Shown here in pieces: positions 33,891-42,357 of a stretch of 42,567 nt of DNA; position 1 is the stretch's first letter; each line of letters starts with the position of its first letter. Source of the stretch: an uncultured Saprospiraceae bacterium (GTDB lineage: Bacteria > Bacteroidota > Bacteroidia > Chitinophagales > Saprospiraceae); assembly GCA_937961455.1 (NCBI GenBank), contig CALGNN010000142.1, positions 1-42,567 of the forward strand, given 5' to 3'. The notes under the pieces were generated by a model. That model was not told where the DNA came from, ran no database searches, and was given only the letters and a program-made list of their open reading frames with translations. A program made the translations under genes and the position numbers.

Positions 33891-35606
33891 ATGCGACTAC
33901 CCGTTAGGAAAATATATAAAGACCTGTATCCAGATGTAAACGACTTTCCCATAAGTCGGCTATATTCCAATAGAGATAAGTTTGTTGCAAAAATTAAAGA
34001 ACGCGCCTTGTCAAAGGTCATGGCTCGCTTTGATGGAAAATTGGAAGAAATCATTGCAAGAACGATATACTATGAACAAAAACGTGTCAAAGAAAACCCT
34101 TGGAAAGTAGACCCAAGGCGTGAAGATAAATACTGGAAGAAATTAAAATCAGAACTAAAAGATTTAAAGAATAGTGTCAACGCTACAAAAAGAGAAGAAC
34201 AGGCTGATAAATTAATTAAGAAGATCATCAATTTGTATGCTGAAGAGATCATCGGTGGCTTCAAACCTAAGTCCTATTTGAAAGCGCGAGTCTACCTGAA
34301 ATTTTTATTCAATAGACTTTTGGATACGGCTACAGGAATTAGGAAAAAGAAGTTTTGGGGATTGGAAAGTTCCTTGGAAGATCGCTTGAGATTGTATGGT
34401 GATATTGATAGAATTAGGGGCTTGTTTAAAGATCATACAATAGTAGTTGTACCTACACATTTTAGTAATCTAGATAGTATTTTAATAGGCTATGCACTTG
34501 ATCATATTGCCGGCTTACCTGGCTTTTCATATGGAGCGGGTCTTAATTTATATGATTCAGAAATTGTAGCCTATTTCATCAATAGGTTAGGAGCTTATCG
34601 TGTCGATCGTAGAAAGAAGAGCCCAGTTTATATTGAAACATTGAAGTCGATGTCTACTATTTCATTATTAGAGGGAACTAACAGCTTATTTTTTCCAGGA
34701 GGTACAAGATCAAGATCATGAAAAATTGATCAAAAATTAAAATTAGGTTTATTAGGTACAGCTATCGAATCTCAAAGGATACTACTGCAAGAGGGAAGTA
34801 ATAAGAAAATTGTAATTGTTCCATTGATATTGAGTTACAATTTTGTTCTTGAAGCAGGAGATCTTATTGAAAATCATCTTAAGAAAGTAGGAGAAGAAAA
34901 GTACCTCTTAGAAAGGGGGCAAAGCTTTACCGCATCGAATGTACTCTCGTTTGCATGGAAAGTATTCAAAGAGGAATCAGAAATCATTCTTTCCTTAGGA
35001 GACCCTATAGACGTTCTTGGAAATAAAATAAAAGAAAATGGAGACAGTGTTAGTGAAAATGGAGATGTGATTGATATTAAGGACTACTTTGCTACAAATG
35101 AAGTTGTTGATTACAATAAACAAAGAGAGCTGGTATACACTTCTGAACTATCAGAGGCTATTGTTAAATCTTTCTTTAAATATAATGTTGTCGTTTCAAG
35201 CCAAATTGTAGCTTACGCTGCTTTCAAAATCTTTGAAAAACAATATGGGGACAGAGAATTGATGGATATGATGAATATGTCTCCTGATGAGTTTATTATT
35301 CCCATTAACGATTACATAAACTATGTAGAAGAGTTGAGATTAGAGTTGTTAGAAATGGAACAACGTGAAGAGATTATTTTGTCCGAAAATATCAGAACAA
35401 ATACGAATTCCGTAATTGAAGAAGGACTCAGAAAATTGGGGAGCTATCACGTGAAACGCCCATTGCTAAAAGATGAAAACGGGAATATTATTTCAAAAGA
35501 TTTAAAGGTGTTGTTGTATTATCATAACAGATTGGAAGGATATGAATTAGACGAGCGAATTAGCTTATCTAAGAAAAAAGCCCAACTCGTCTCACAAAAT
35601 AATTAA
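33891..35606 (+). pseudogene. Lysophospholipid acyltransferase (PlsB/AGPAT-like) interrupted by one in-frame TGA
   Basis: The two open halves, 33891-34721 and 34722-35606, are in the same frame and make one protein of about 571 residues if the TGA at 34719-34721 is read through. Motif I of the acyltransferase is PTHFSNLDS (H190, D195), motif II lies around GAYRVDR, and motif III reads FFPGGTRSRS directly before the stop. In relatives this motif continues with a glycine; GGA to TGA is one base change. Downstream sequence (KLKLGLLGTAIESQR, IVIVPLILSYN) continues the domain, followed by a long helical C-terminal region with no decay. So the cause is a recent nonsense mutation, a sequencing error or read-through. 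The role would be acyl transfer in phospholipid synthesis. The upstream half alone lacks part of the catalytic domain. Confidence 0.8.
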
Positions 35607-35607
35607 T

Positions 35608-36150
35608 GTGAATTTTATTGTTTTTGATTTAGAAGCTACTTGTTGGAGAGGTCGTCCACCTGGAGATGCAAATGAAGTAATTGAAATTGGAGCTTACAAA
35701 ATTTCTGCTTTAGGGCAAGTTGTATCCATATTCAACAAGTTTATTAAACCCACAGTCAATCCCAAATTATCCAAGTTTTGTAAAGAGTTGACCAATATCA
35801 AACAAGTTGATGTGGATCGCTCAAATAAATTCCCTGTTGTGCTTGAGCAATTTCAAGACTGGATCAACATTTATGATGAAGATTATTTATTGTGTAGTTG
35901 GGGAGATGCTGATATTCGTTTATTGAGAAATGATTGTATCCTGCATGATCTAGAACATGATTGGTTGGTTAAAAACATTGATGTCAAAAATCAATATCAT
36001 GAAATTAAAGGCAAAGTTAAATATGGTGGCTTGAAAAAGACAGTAGAAAAAGAAGGTTTTGAATTTACTGGATTACAACACAGAGCCATTGCGGATGCTG
36101 AAAATTTAGCAAAAGTCTTTATGAGATATATTGACGAATGGATGTTTTAA
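35608..36150 (+). CDS. DEDDh 3'-5' exonuclease (ERI1/KapD-like)
   Basis: A 180-residue exonuclease with the DEDDh set: D7 and E9 (FDLEATCW), the second Asp in CSWGDADIRLL (D100 or D102), H158 (QHRAIADAENLAKVF) and D163. It resembles the KapD/ERI1 type in having the ATCW opening and a C-terminal histidine. Likely trims RNA or DNA 3' ends. The start is GTG at 35608, one base after the preceding stop, since the ATG overlapping that stop is followed at once by TGA. It is translationally coupled and last in the engB operon. Confidence 0.9.
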   Translation: MNFIVFDLEATCWRGRPPGDANEVIEIGAYKISALGQVVSIFNKFIKPTVNPKLSKFCKELTNIKQVDVDRSNKFPVVLEQFQDWINIYDEDYLLCSWGDADIRLLRNDCILHDLEHDWLVKNIDVKNQYHEIKGKVKYGGLKKTVEKEGFEFTGLQHRAIADAENLAKVFMRYIDEWMF

Positions 36151-36248
36151 TTAAACGTTTAAAGAATTTAAAATGAATTTTGTCGATAAAAAATGAAATA
36201 TTCTAAACTATAATCGATGTTTATAGTGTTATCAATAAAAATTATCAA

Positions 36249-36980
36249 ATGAAAAATCTATTCCTTATTTGTTTTAGTTTACTTTTTATCCAATCAAGCT
36301 TTGCTCAAAATACTATGCAAGAAGGTCAGTTGACTTTTGAAGTAGTAGATGTTGATTTGCCAGAATCAGATGATCCTAATATGAAAATGATGGCTGGTGC
36401 ATTAAAAGGTACAAAACTCAAAATATCATTTGATCAGGATATGTTTAGAATGAGCATGAATATGATGGGAGGTATGATGAAGATGGGAAATATCTATAGC
36501 GATTCAGATGCAAGTAAAAATTATATGCTCTTCGAAACTTTCGGAAAAAGAATCAAAGTCCATATGGATGAAGAAACCATGCAAACTCAAGAGGATATGA
36601 AAAAGGAAGCTATGGGTAATAATGATTTCGAACTTTCCGAGGATTTTAAAGACACCAAAGAAATTGAAGGTTATAAATGCCACAAAGTAACCCTTACATC
36701 AAAGTCTAACCCTGATTTGAAAATGAGTGCATATGTTACAAAAGAAATCAATCTAGAAAGATCCATAATTGAAACATTTGATTCAACATTGTATGGAGGT
36801 GTTCCTTTAGAATTTACCATGGGAGATAAAAATATGGGCGCTCAAATGAAAATGCTCGCTAAGAAAATAAATACATCGGTTCCAAAAGATGCTTTTGATA
36901 TTGCTGATAATTATGAAGAAATGACGATGGAAGAGTTTCAAGAAATGATGGGCGAAATGTCTAAAATGGGAGGATTTTAA
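36249..36980 (+). CDS. DUF4412-like exported protein
   Basis: A 243-residue exported protein with a signal peptide (1-20, ending SSFAQN). It contains the DUF4412 pattern: a beta-rich domain beginning GQLTFEVVDVDLP, MFRMSMNMMGGMMKMGN, then NYMLFETFGKRIKVHMDEET and EGYKCHKVTLTSK. It is unusually rich in Met (more than 30 residues, concentrated at 46-80 and near the C-terminus). Met-rich segments can bind copper or other soft metals, but this is only a possibility. Probably periplasmic or surface located. Monocistronic with its own terminator. Confidence 0.75.
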   Translation: MKNLFLICFSLLFIQSSFAQNTMQEGQLTFEVVDVDLPESDDPNMKMMAGALKGTKLKISFDQDMFRMSMNMMGGMMKMGNIYSDSDASKNYMLFETFGKRIKVHMDEETMQTQEDMKKEAMGNNDFELSEDFKDTKEIEGYKCHKVTLTSKSNPDLKMSAYVTKEINLERSIIETFDSTLYGGVPLEFTMGDKNMGAQMKMLAKKINTSVPKDAFDIADNYEEMTMEEFQEMMGEMSKMGGF

Positions 36981-37003
36981 AAATCACTCACAATAAAAAT
37001 AAT

Positions 37004-37036
37004 AAGGGATTCACTGCATAGTGGATCCCTTTTTTG
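37004..37036 (+). terminator. Rho-independent terminator after the DUF4412-like gene
   Basis: AAGGGATTCAC (37004-37014) pairs with GTGGATCCCTT (37021-37031), one G-U pair, loop TGCATA, followed by a T run. It lies 23 bases after the stop. Confidence 0.88.
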
Positions 37037-37127
37037 TTTGCTGTTATAGGTCACTTAGTTGTGGTAAACAGTCTTGCTTTAGACTCTTGTTAGAATGTTT
37101 TTGCCAATGCGTTGTAGGTTGTTCTTA

Positions 37128-37219
37128 TTATTGGCTGTTTGGCTGTTTGGATGTTTAGCTATTTGGTTGTTTGGCTGTTTAGCTATTTGGCATTTTCGCT
37201 ATTTGTTTATTTGGAATTT
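37128..37219. repeat. Second tandem array of an 8-base unit (TTTGGCTG/TTTAGCTA)
   Basis: About eleven degenerate octamers: cores GGC at 37133 and 37141, GGA 37149, AGC 37157, GGT 37165, GGC 37173, AGC 37181, GGC 37189, CGC 37197, GTT 37205 and GGA 37213, a strict period of 8. It matches the array at 2353-2416 in period and in the TTTAGCTA units, but most copies carry GG in place of AG. Confidence 0.85.
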
Positions 37220-37230
37220 TTATTGTGCTT

Positions 37231-37292
37231 TGTTACATGTGCACAGTCGTGTTTTACTCACATAAAGCAATGGCTGCTTTACTGCTTCGCAA
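37231..37292. repeat. Second copy of the GC-hairpin repeat block
   Basis: TGTTACATGTGCACAGTCGT and the following CTCACATAAAGCAATGG.. CTGCTTTACTGCTTCGCA resemble GTGCGCAGTCGCGC.. CTCACTTAAAGCACTG at 2573-2625, in the same order and orientation after an octamer array. So the two arrays plus hairpin units form one composite repeat present twice in this window. The remaining bases to 37365 are AT-rich and show no gene. Confidence 0.65.
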
Positions 37293-37365
37293 ACTTTTAA
37301 TTGGCTTGTAGTTTATGCTTAAATCTACTTTGATTAAGATTTATTATATTAAGTAAAATTTTAAC

Positions 37366-38670
37366 ATGAGGTATCTAGGCTTAATATTCTTTTCATTGAT
37401 TTTTACACAATGTAGTGTTTCACAAAATGCTTTGAGCAGCAATCTTTCTGTTGATCAAGCTGCTTTAGAAATTGACCAACAAGTCATTGATTGGAGAAGA
37501 CATTTCCATAAATTTCCAGAATTATCCAATAGAGAGTTTGAGACTGCAAAACGCATTGCAGAAGAATTGGAAAAAATGGGACTCAAACCTGAAACAGGAA
37601 TTGCAAAAACAGGTGTAGTCGCTGTCTTAGAAACAGGACGACCAGGTCCTACAATAGGATTGCGTGCGGACATAGATGGTCTACCTGTCACTGAAAGAGT
37701 AAAGTTAGATTTTGCCTCTAAACAGACAACAGAATTTTTAGGTAAAAATGTTGGAATCATGCACGCTTGTGGTCATGACACGCATGTAGCAATGCTATTG
37801 GGTGCGGCAAAAATTCTTATATCAAAGAAAGATGAGTTAAAGGGCAAAATTGTATTCGTATTTCAACCTGCAGAAGAAGGACCTCCTCCAGGAGAAGAAG
37901 GCGGTGCCAAACTCATGGTAAAAGAAGGTATGTTAGAAAAATATGGAATTGATGTAATGTTTGGACAACATATCTCTTCAGGATTAGAAGTTGGTAAAAT
38001 CACCTATAAGTTGGGAGGAGCCATGGCAGCAGCTGATCGTTTTGAAATAAAAGTCAAAGGAAAGCAAACACATGGATCAAGACCTTGGGGTGGAGTAGAT
38101 CCTATTGTTACCAGTGCTCAAATAATTATAGGACTTCAAACCATCATAAGCAGACAAACGGAATTAACCAAAGAGGCTGCAGTTATATCAGTGGGTAAAA
38201 TTGAAGCAGGTGTTAGAAATAATATCATTCCTGAAGAGGCAATTATGATCGGAACGATCAGGACTCTTGACACAGAAATGCAAAAAATCATTCATGATAA
38301 AATCAGAAAAACTGCAAAGTTGATTGCAGAAAGTCAAGGAGCTGAAGTTGAAGTAAATATAACCAATGGAGCTCCTGTTACTTTTAATGATCCGACTTTA
38401 AGCAAAAGCATGATTCCTTCTTTGTACAAGGCAGCTGGAGAAGAAAAAGTTTTAGTTGTAAAAGCAAGAACCGGTGCTGAGGACTTCGCCTATTTTGCGA
38501 ATGAGGTGCCAAGTTTTTATTGGTTTGTTGGTGGTATGGCAAAAGGCACTGACGTTTTCAACGCACCTCCACATCACACACCTGATTTTTACATTGATGA
38601 ACTTGGATTGAAAACTGGCGTAAAAGCCATGGTTAACGTAGCTATGGATTACCTTTCAAATCAGCCTTAG
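37366..38670 (+). CDS. M20-family amidohydrolase lipoprotein (hippurate-hydrolase-like)
   Basis: A 434-residue zinc amidohydrolase of the hippuricase/IAA-amino-acid hydrolase group. The signal peptide ends in a lipobox FTQCS (Cys16), so the enzyme is probably lipid-anchored in the envelope. Motifs: LRADIDGLPV (D, first metal face), MHACGHDTHVAMLLGAA, FVFQPAEEGPPPGEEGG (catalytic Glu pair) and HGSRPWGGVDPI in the dimerisation domain. It removes acyl groups from amino acids or peptides; the exact substrate is unknown. It is a distant paralogue of the gene at 9486-10937. The stop is followed by a 10-base hairpin without a T tract. Confidence 0.92.
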   Translation: MRYLGLIFFSLIFTQCSVSQNALSSNLSVDQAALEIDQQVIDWRRHFHKFPELSNREFETAKRIAEELEKMGLKPETGIAKTGVVAVLETGRPGPTIGLRADIDGLPVTERVKLDFASKQTTEFLGKNVGIMHACGHDTHVAMLLGAAKILISKKDELKGKIVFVFQPAEEGPPPGEEGGAKLMVKEGMLEKYGIDVMFGQHISSGLEVGKITYKLGGAMAAADRFEIKVKGKQTHGSRPWGGVDPIVTSAQIIIGLQTIISRQTELTKEAAVISVGKIEAGVRNNIIPEEAIMIGTIRTLDTEMQKIIHDKIRKTAKLIAESQGAEVEVNITNGAPVTFNDPTLSKSMIPSLYKAAGEEKVLVVKARTGAEDFAYFANEVPSFYWFVGGMAKGTDVFNAPPHHTPDFYIDELGLKTGVKAMVNVAMDYLSNQP

Positions 38671-38683
38671 CTAATTTGAAAGG
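38652..38683. other. Strong hairpin across the end of the M20 gene
   Basis: CCTTTCAAAT (38652-38661) and ATTTGAAAGG (38674-38683) form a perfect 10-base stem spanning the last codons and the stop. There is no T tract on either strand, so it is not a classical terminator; it may stabilise the RNA end between the convergent genes. Confidence 0.4.
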
Positions 38684-38713
38684 GTCCATCCTATGAAACT
38701 TTCATTCTTATTC

Positions 38714-39226
38714 TTATGCCTTATCTGGCAATTGATCTAGGTGTTCTTTTCCATTAAAGTCAATGTCCAACTCTTTGAGGTCTTCATATTTAAAGAGTCC
38801 TTGTATTGATAATAAAACAAAATCATCGTCTTCTTGATCTTGGACAACTAAGAGTAGATCTGTTATTCCTTTTTTAGAATCCCTTACTAGAATTTGCACT
38901 CTGCTTAAGCCATCTCTAACGTTAATAAGATCTTCAAACTTTTCTTTCTTAACAGACTTCATCAAGCTTGTCAAGTCAGATGGATTTACAATTTTTGCAT
39001 CTTCTATTACTAAAAGTTGAACCTTTGAGAATTTCTTTAGCAAATCACTTGTCTCATCATCCATGAAACTTCTACTGATATCAATAATGAAAGAGTTAAG
39101 TTTGATATTCCGAGCTTCAGCTTCTTTCTTATACTTTTTGTAAAAACTATTAACACTCTTGGACTGCGCTTGCATTTGTGTACTAAACAGGAGCATTAAT
39201 AAAATGATATTGATTAGGTATTTCAT
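38714..39226 (-). CDS. DUF4252 exported protein (second copy)
   Basis: A 170-residue DUF4252 protein with signal peptide (1-20, ending MQAQS). The domain is recognisable by FYKKYKKEAEARNIKLNSF, LLVIEDAKIVN and the VQILVRDSKKGITDLLLVVQDQEDDDFVLLSIQG block. DUF4252 proteins are common in Bacteroidota next to ECF sigma and anti-sigma genes and may be envelope proteins; no activity is known. It follows its paralogue by 11 bases and is last in the operon. Confidence 0.85.
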   Translation of the reverse strand: MKYLINIILLMLLFSTQMQAQSKSVNSFYKKYKKEAEARNIKLNSFIIDISRSFMDDETSDLLKKFSKVQLLVIEDAKIVNPSDLTSLMKSVKKEKFEDLINVRDGLSRVQILVRDSKKGITDLLLVVQDQEDDDFVLLSIQGLFKYEDLKELDIDFNGKEHLDQLPDKA

Positions 39227-39237
39227 ACGGCTGTTTT

Positions 39238-39768
39238 TTAATTTTTATCTAATTCATCTAAGTGATCAAGGCCATCTATATCAACGGAGTCAGAAAGCTT
39301 AGCTAACTTGTCCAAATCAATATTGCCTACGAAACTCATCAAAGCAAAATCCTCATCTCCACCAACCAACATTAATAACTCATTAATAATATCTCCACTT
39401 TCTTTGACAAGAAATCTCACATTATCTCCTTCAGATCTAACCGTCATCAAAACTTCATATTCTTTGGTATTAATCTTTCGCAATGCCTCTTCATAAAAGC
39501 CTTGTGTATTGTGCTCTGTGGTCAAAATTCTGAGTCCTTGAAGATCAGAAATGGCTTCTCGCAACTCATCTTCCTCATCTTCAGCGATTTTTGCAATCAT
39601 TTGAAACATTTTAGGACTGATATAAACTACAGAGAATCGCTCATCTTCAACATACTGCTGAAAATATTTATCAATAGCATCAGCTTGGGCTGACAGGGTG
39701 CTCGTATTTACAAATGCAAACAAACTTATAATTACAATTAGATATTTCATTTTTACTTTTTTAATCAT
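39238..39768 (-). CDS. DUF4252 exported protein (first copy)
   Basis: A 176-residue paralogue of the gene downstream, with the same FxxYVEDERFSVVYISPKMF and VRFLVKESGDIINELLMLVGGDEDFALMSFVG layout. The start at 39768 overlaps the TGA of the anti-sigma-like gene (ATGA); an ATG six codons later (39750) gives a more typical signal peptide (MKYLIVIISLFAFVNTS). Both are possible. Acidic C-terminal tail (DSVDIDGLDHLDELDKN). Likely controlled by the sigma factor at the head of the operon. Confidence 0.85.
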   Translation of the reverse strand: MIKKVKMKYLIVIISLFAFVNTSTLSAQADAIDKYFQQYVEDERFSVVYISPKMFQMIAKIAEDEEDELREAISDLQGLRILTTEHNTQGFYEEALRKINTKEYEVLMTVRSEGDNVRFLVKESGDIINELLMLVGGDEDFALMSFVGNIDLDKLAKLSDSVDIDGLDHLDELDKN

Positions 39769-40229
39769 TTGATAATAAGAAGTGCCTTTTCGACCTTCTT
39801 GATTTTTCCTTTGGTGATTTTTTGCGATTCATCAATCGAAACTGAAACCCGCACCAAAACTTCTTTAAGCTTTGCTAAAGCCTCCTCAGGTGTTTGAAAT
39901 GTGTCTTCATACTTCAACTCGGCCAAAGTTTGTTTTGGCTTTGACTGTTGAATAAAAAACATACTTACTACTAGAAGGAGCACAGCAGCTGCAGCCTGCA
40001 TGCTAAAATTTATCCTTCTTATAGGTTTTTTAAACTTAAATGAACTTGGTATTGTAGTAGAGGCTTGAATAGATAGATACTTAAAATAATCAGTGTATTT
40101 TTCTAAGCTAGAATCAATTTCTGCTTGATTAAAATAAGTTTTTAATTTACGCTCTTCTTCTAAACTAGTTTCTCCATTCCAATACCGTTGAATTAATACA
40201 TGTATATTATTTAATTCCATAATCATCAT
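39765..40229 (-). CDS. Membrane anti-sigma-like protein
   Basis: A 154-residue protein with a cytoplasmic N-terminal helical region (about 1-55: IQRYWNGETSLEEERKLKTYF, a zinc-less anti-sigma-like pattern), one transmembrane segment (about 74-94) and a 60-residue periplasmic tail that ends in a Lys-rich helix. Its place directly after the ECF sigma gene, with a 23-base overlap, fits an anti-sigma factor that holds the sigma factor at the membrane. An ATG three codons later (40220) is equally possible. Sequence evidence for the anti-sigma fold is weak, so the call leans on context. Confidence 0.7.
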   Translation of the reverse strand: MMIMELNNIHVLIQRYWNGETSLEEERKLKTYFNQAEIDSSLEKYTDYFKYLSIQASTTIPSSFKFKKPIRRINFSMQAAAAVLLLVVSMFFIQQSKPKQTLAELKYEDTFQTPEEALAKLKEVLVRVSVSIDESQKITKGKIKKVEKALLIIK

Positions 40230-40719
40230 TTTTAATAAGTTCTTCTTGGATCTTTTTCCTGCCTCTATGTATTCCAGATTTCACGTCGTTGAGTGATATG
40301 TTTAAAACATCACTAATTTCTTTATAACTAAAGCCTTCTATATCTCTTAAGCTCAGTATGGCTCTTTGCTTCTCAGGTAGACTTGCTATGATATTTTGCA
40401 CATGTGACATTTTATCTTTTAAGTCAAGCTTCTTTGCAATATCAATATTAGGGTCTGTTAAATTTGTATGTTGTTCAATTTCAGAATATAATCTTCCTTT
40501 TCTCTTTAATTTGTCAAGGCACAAATTTCTAGTTGCTCTCATCGACCAAGCTTCGATATTTTCAATCTCATCTAGTTGAGATCTACGATTCCAAATCTTT
40601 ATGAAAGTATCTTGTACGATATCCTCTGCATCTTTTATATTCCCTAAAATGCTTAAAGAGAAGCGGTACAACTTATCTTTGAGTGGATATATATTTTTTT
40701 CAAAATCTATTGGCATCAT
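40207..40719 (-). CDS. ECF RNA polymerase sigma factor
   Basis: A 170-residue sigma-70 family factor of the extracytoplasmic function type. Region 2: LYRFSLSILGNIKDAEDIVQD and TFIKIWNRRSQ with IEAWSMRATRNLCLDKLKR; region 4: LPEKQRAILSLRDIEGFSYK and EISDVLNISLNDVKSGIHRG. It would direct transcription of its own operon (anti-sigma and two DUF4252 genes) and possibly other genes, as is common. The spacer to the divergent permease gene contains a perfect AAGAC-GATT-GTCTT repeat at 40729-40742, just ahead of the start. Confidence 0.92.
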   Translation of the reverse strand: MMPIDFEKNIYPLKDKLYRFSLSILGNIKDAEDIVQDTFIKIWNRRSQLDEIENIEAWSMRATRNLCLDKLKRKGRLYSEIEQHTNLTDPNIDIAKKLDLKDKMSHVQNIIASLPEKQRAILSLRDIEGFSYKEISDVLNISLNDVKSGIHRGRKKIQEELIKNDDYGIK

Positions 40720-40821
40720 AACACTCCAAAGACGATTGTCTTGTAAATTTGTTACAGCAAGTATGGAATTGTATGAATTTTGTTTTTCATTCGTTATCTA
40801 TTACATAAGTTATTCTAGGAT

Positions 40822-42357
40822 TTGAAGCGTATAGACAAACTATTGATCAAGAGTTTTATTGGCCCATTCATTTTGGCCTTTTTCATTGCGATTTTCGTTT
40901 TGATCATGCAGTTTCTATGGAGGTATATTGATGACATGGTTGGCAAGGGTTTAGAGCTAAGCATTATTTTTGAATTACTCTTTTACAAAGCTTTAACCAT
41001 TGTTCCTTTTGCATTACCTATTGCGGTGTTAATTAGCTCTGTCATGGTGTACGGAGGCCTCTCAGAACGCTATGAATTATCTAGCTTTAAATCAGCAGGA
41101 GTTTCTTTAAATAGGATACTGTTACCTATTCTTGTTTGCAGCATTATGATTGCAATATTTTCCTTTTTCTGTAACAATAATTTCATCCCTATTGCTAATA
41201 AAAAGTTTTCTTCAAGGCTTCATGATATAAGAAAACAAAAGCCTGCATTAAGCCTTGAGGAAGGTATCTTCAATGAAGATTTCAGAGGCTTTTCCATAAG
41301 GATTGGCAAAAAGAATACAGAGAAAAATGAGATCGAGGATGTCCTAATTTATGACCATACAAATAATTCTAAAGGAGAGACCTTTATTATCTCTGCTGAA
41401 AGAGGCAAAATGTTTCCTTCTACAGATGAGAGATATTTCGTAATGAACCTATACAATGGGACACAATATCAAAAGCTTCCTGATAATAAGTCAAATGTCT
41501 ATCCTTTTTCAAGAACTAAATTTAAAGAGTGGCGGAAGGTTTTTGATCTAGGAGAATTTGAAATGAATCGCACAGATGAAGAATTGTTTAAAAATCATTA
41601 TGCCATGTTAAGTGTGTCAAAGTTGGCAAATGAAATTGATACGCTCGTTAATAAAAAAGAGGAAACCATAAAAAGAATTCACATACCCTTTAATGGATAT
41701 TTTCCAAAAACACCAATAAAAACCAATGCACCAAAAAATGATAGCATCACAGATGCCATGATTAAAAAGCTTAATGATGCAGGTGATACAAAATTGAAGA
41801 AACCAAAAAACAAACTTCGGTCATTCAAAAAACCGGACCCTGTCTTTCAGAGTAGAGATATCGAGATTAGTCCTGACACTAGATTTTATACGCTTTATCC
41901 GAAGAAAGATCGAATTAAGTTATTTAAGACAGCTCATCGTGCTACTAACAATCAAAAAGATCGAGCATTCAGTATTATTAAATCCAATGCAGCTTTAAAA
42001 ACATCCATCATAAAGCATAAATATGAACTGCACTACCGCTTTAGCATTTCAATTGTTTGTTTGGTTTTTCTTTTTATTGGCGGCCCTATGGGTGCTATAG
42101 TGCGTAAAGGAGGTTTCGGTTATCCTTTACTAGTTTCAGTAATCTTTTTTACCGTTTTTATCATGCTAAATATTTTTTGTAAAAGACTTGCGGAGGGGGC
42201 TACCTTGTATCCAGTCTTTGCTGCTTGGTTGCCAACTATCATCTTAGCAATAGTCGGGACATTTTTAACAAAAAAAGCCATTGATGATTCTAAAGTTTTA
42301 GATATTGGATCATATTTAGCACCTATTCGAAGACTTTTTCAAAAACTCAAATCCTAA
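40822..42357 (+). CDS. LptF/LptG family permease (YjgP/YjgQ)
   Basis: A 511-residue inner-membrane permease of the LptF/LptG family, part of the ABC system (with LptB and LptC) that extracts lipopolysaccharide for transport to the outer membrane. Three N-terminal membrane segments (about residues 13-35, 50-72, 98-120), a periplasmic beta-jellyroll-like region that here includes a long Lys/Pro-rich insert (about 290-345), and C-terminal membrane segments (about 400-425, 433-455, 465-490). F and G cannot be separated from sequence alone. The start is TTG at 40822: an in-frame TAG lies two codons earlier, and an AGGA is close upstream. The next gene begins directly after the stop. Confidence 0.88.
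   Translation: MKRIDKLLIKSFIGPFILAFFIAIFVLIMQFLWRYIDDMVGKGLELSIIFELLFYKALTIVPFALPIAVLISSVMVYGGLSERYELSSFKSAGVSLNRILLPILVCSIMIAIFSFFCNNNFIPIANKKFSSRLHDIRKQKPALSLEEGIFNEDFRGFSIRIGKKNTEKNEIEDVLIYDHTNNSKGETFIISAERGKMFPSTDERYFVMNLYNGTQYQKLPDNKSNVYPFSRTKFKEWRKVFDLGEFEMNRTDEELFKNHYAMLSVSKLANEIDTLVNKKEETIKRIHIPFNGYFPKTPIKTNAPKNDSITDAMIKKLNDAGDTKLKKPKNKLRSFKKPDPVFQSRDIEISPDTRFYTLYPKKDRIKLFKTAHRATNNQKDRAFSIIKSNAALKTSIIKHKYELHYRFSISIVCLVFLFIGGPMGAIVRKGGFGYPLLVSVIFFTVFIMLNIFCKRLAEGATLYPVFAAWLPTIILAIVGTFLTKKAIDDSKVLDIGSYLAPIRRLFQKLKS

Noticed and set aside
34719-34721. TGA as selenocysteine or as a reassigned codon
   Set aside because: The family expects glycine, not Cys or Sec, at this place; other genes in the window use TGA as a stop (for example at 4608-4610), and the dapB, accD and engB frames show no internal TGA.
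36151-36162. TTAAACGTTTAA palindrome after the exonuclease stop
   Set aside because: Perfect but short and AT-rich, 87 bases from the next start, and no regulator nearby; could be chance.
40744-40751. TAAATTTG as a -7 promoter element for the permease gene
   Set aside because: Matches TAnnTTTG but no -33 element is seen at the right distance and it would leave a leader of about 65 bases; not strong enough to list.
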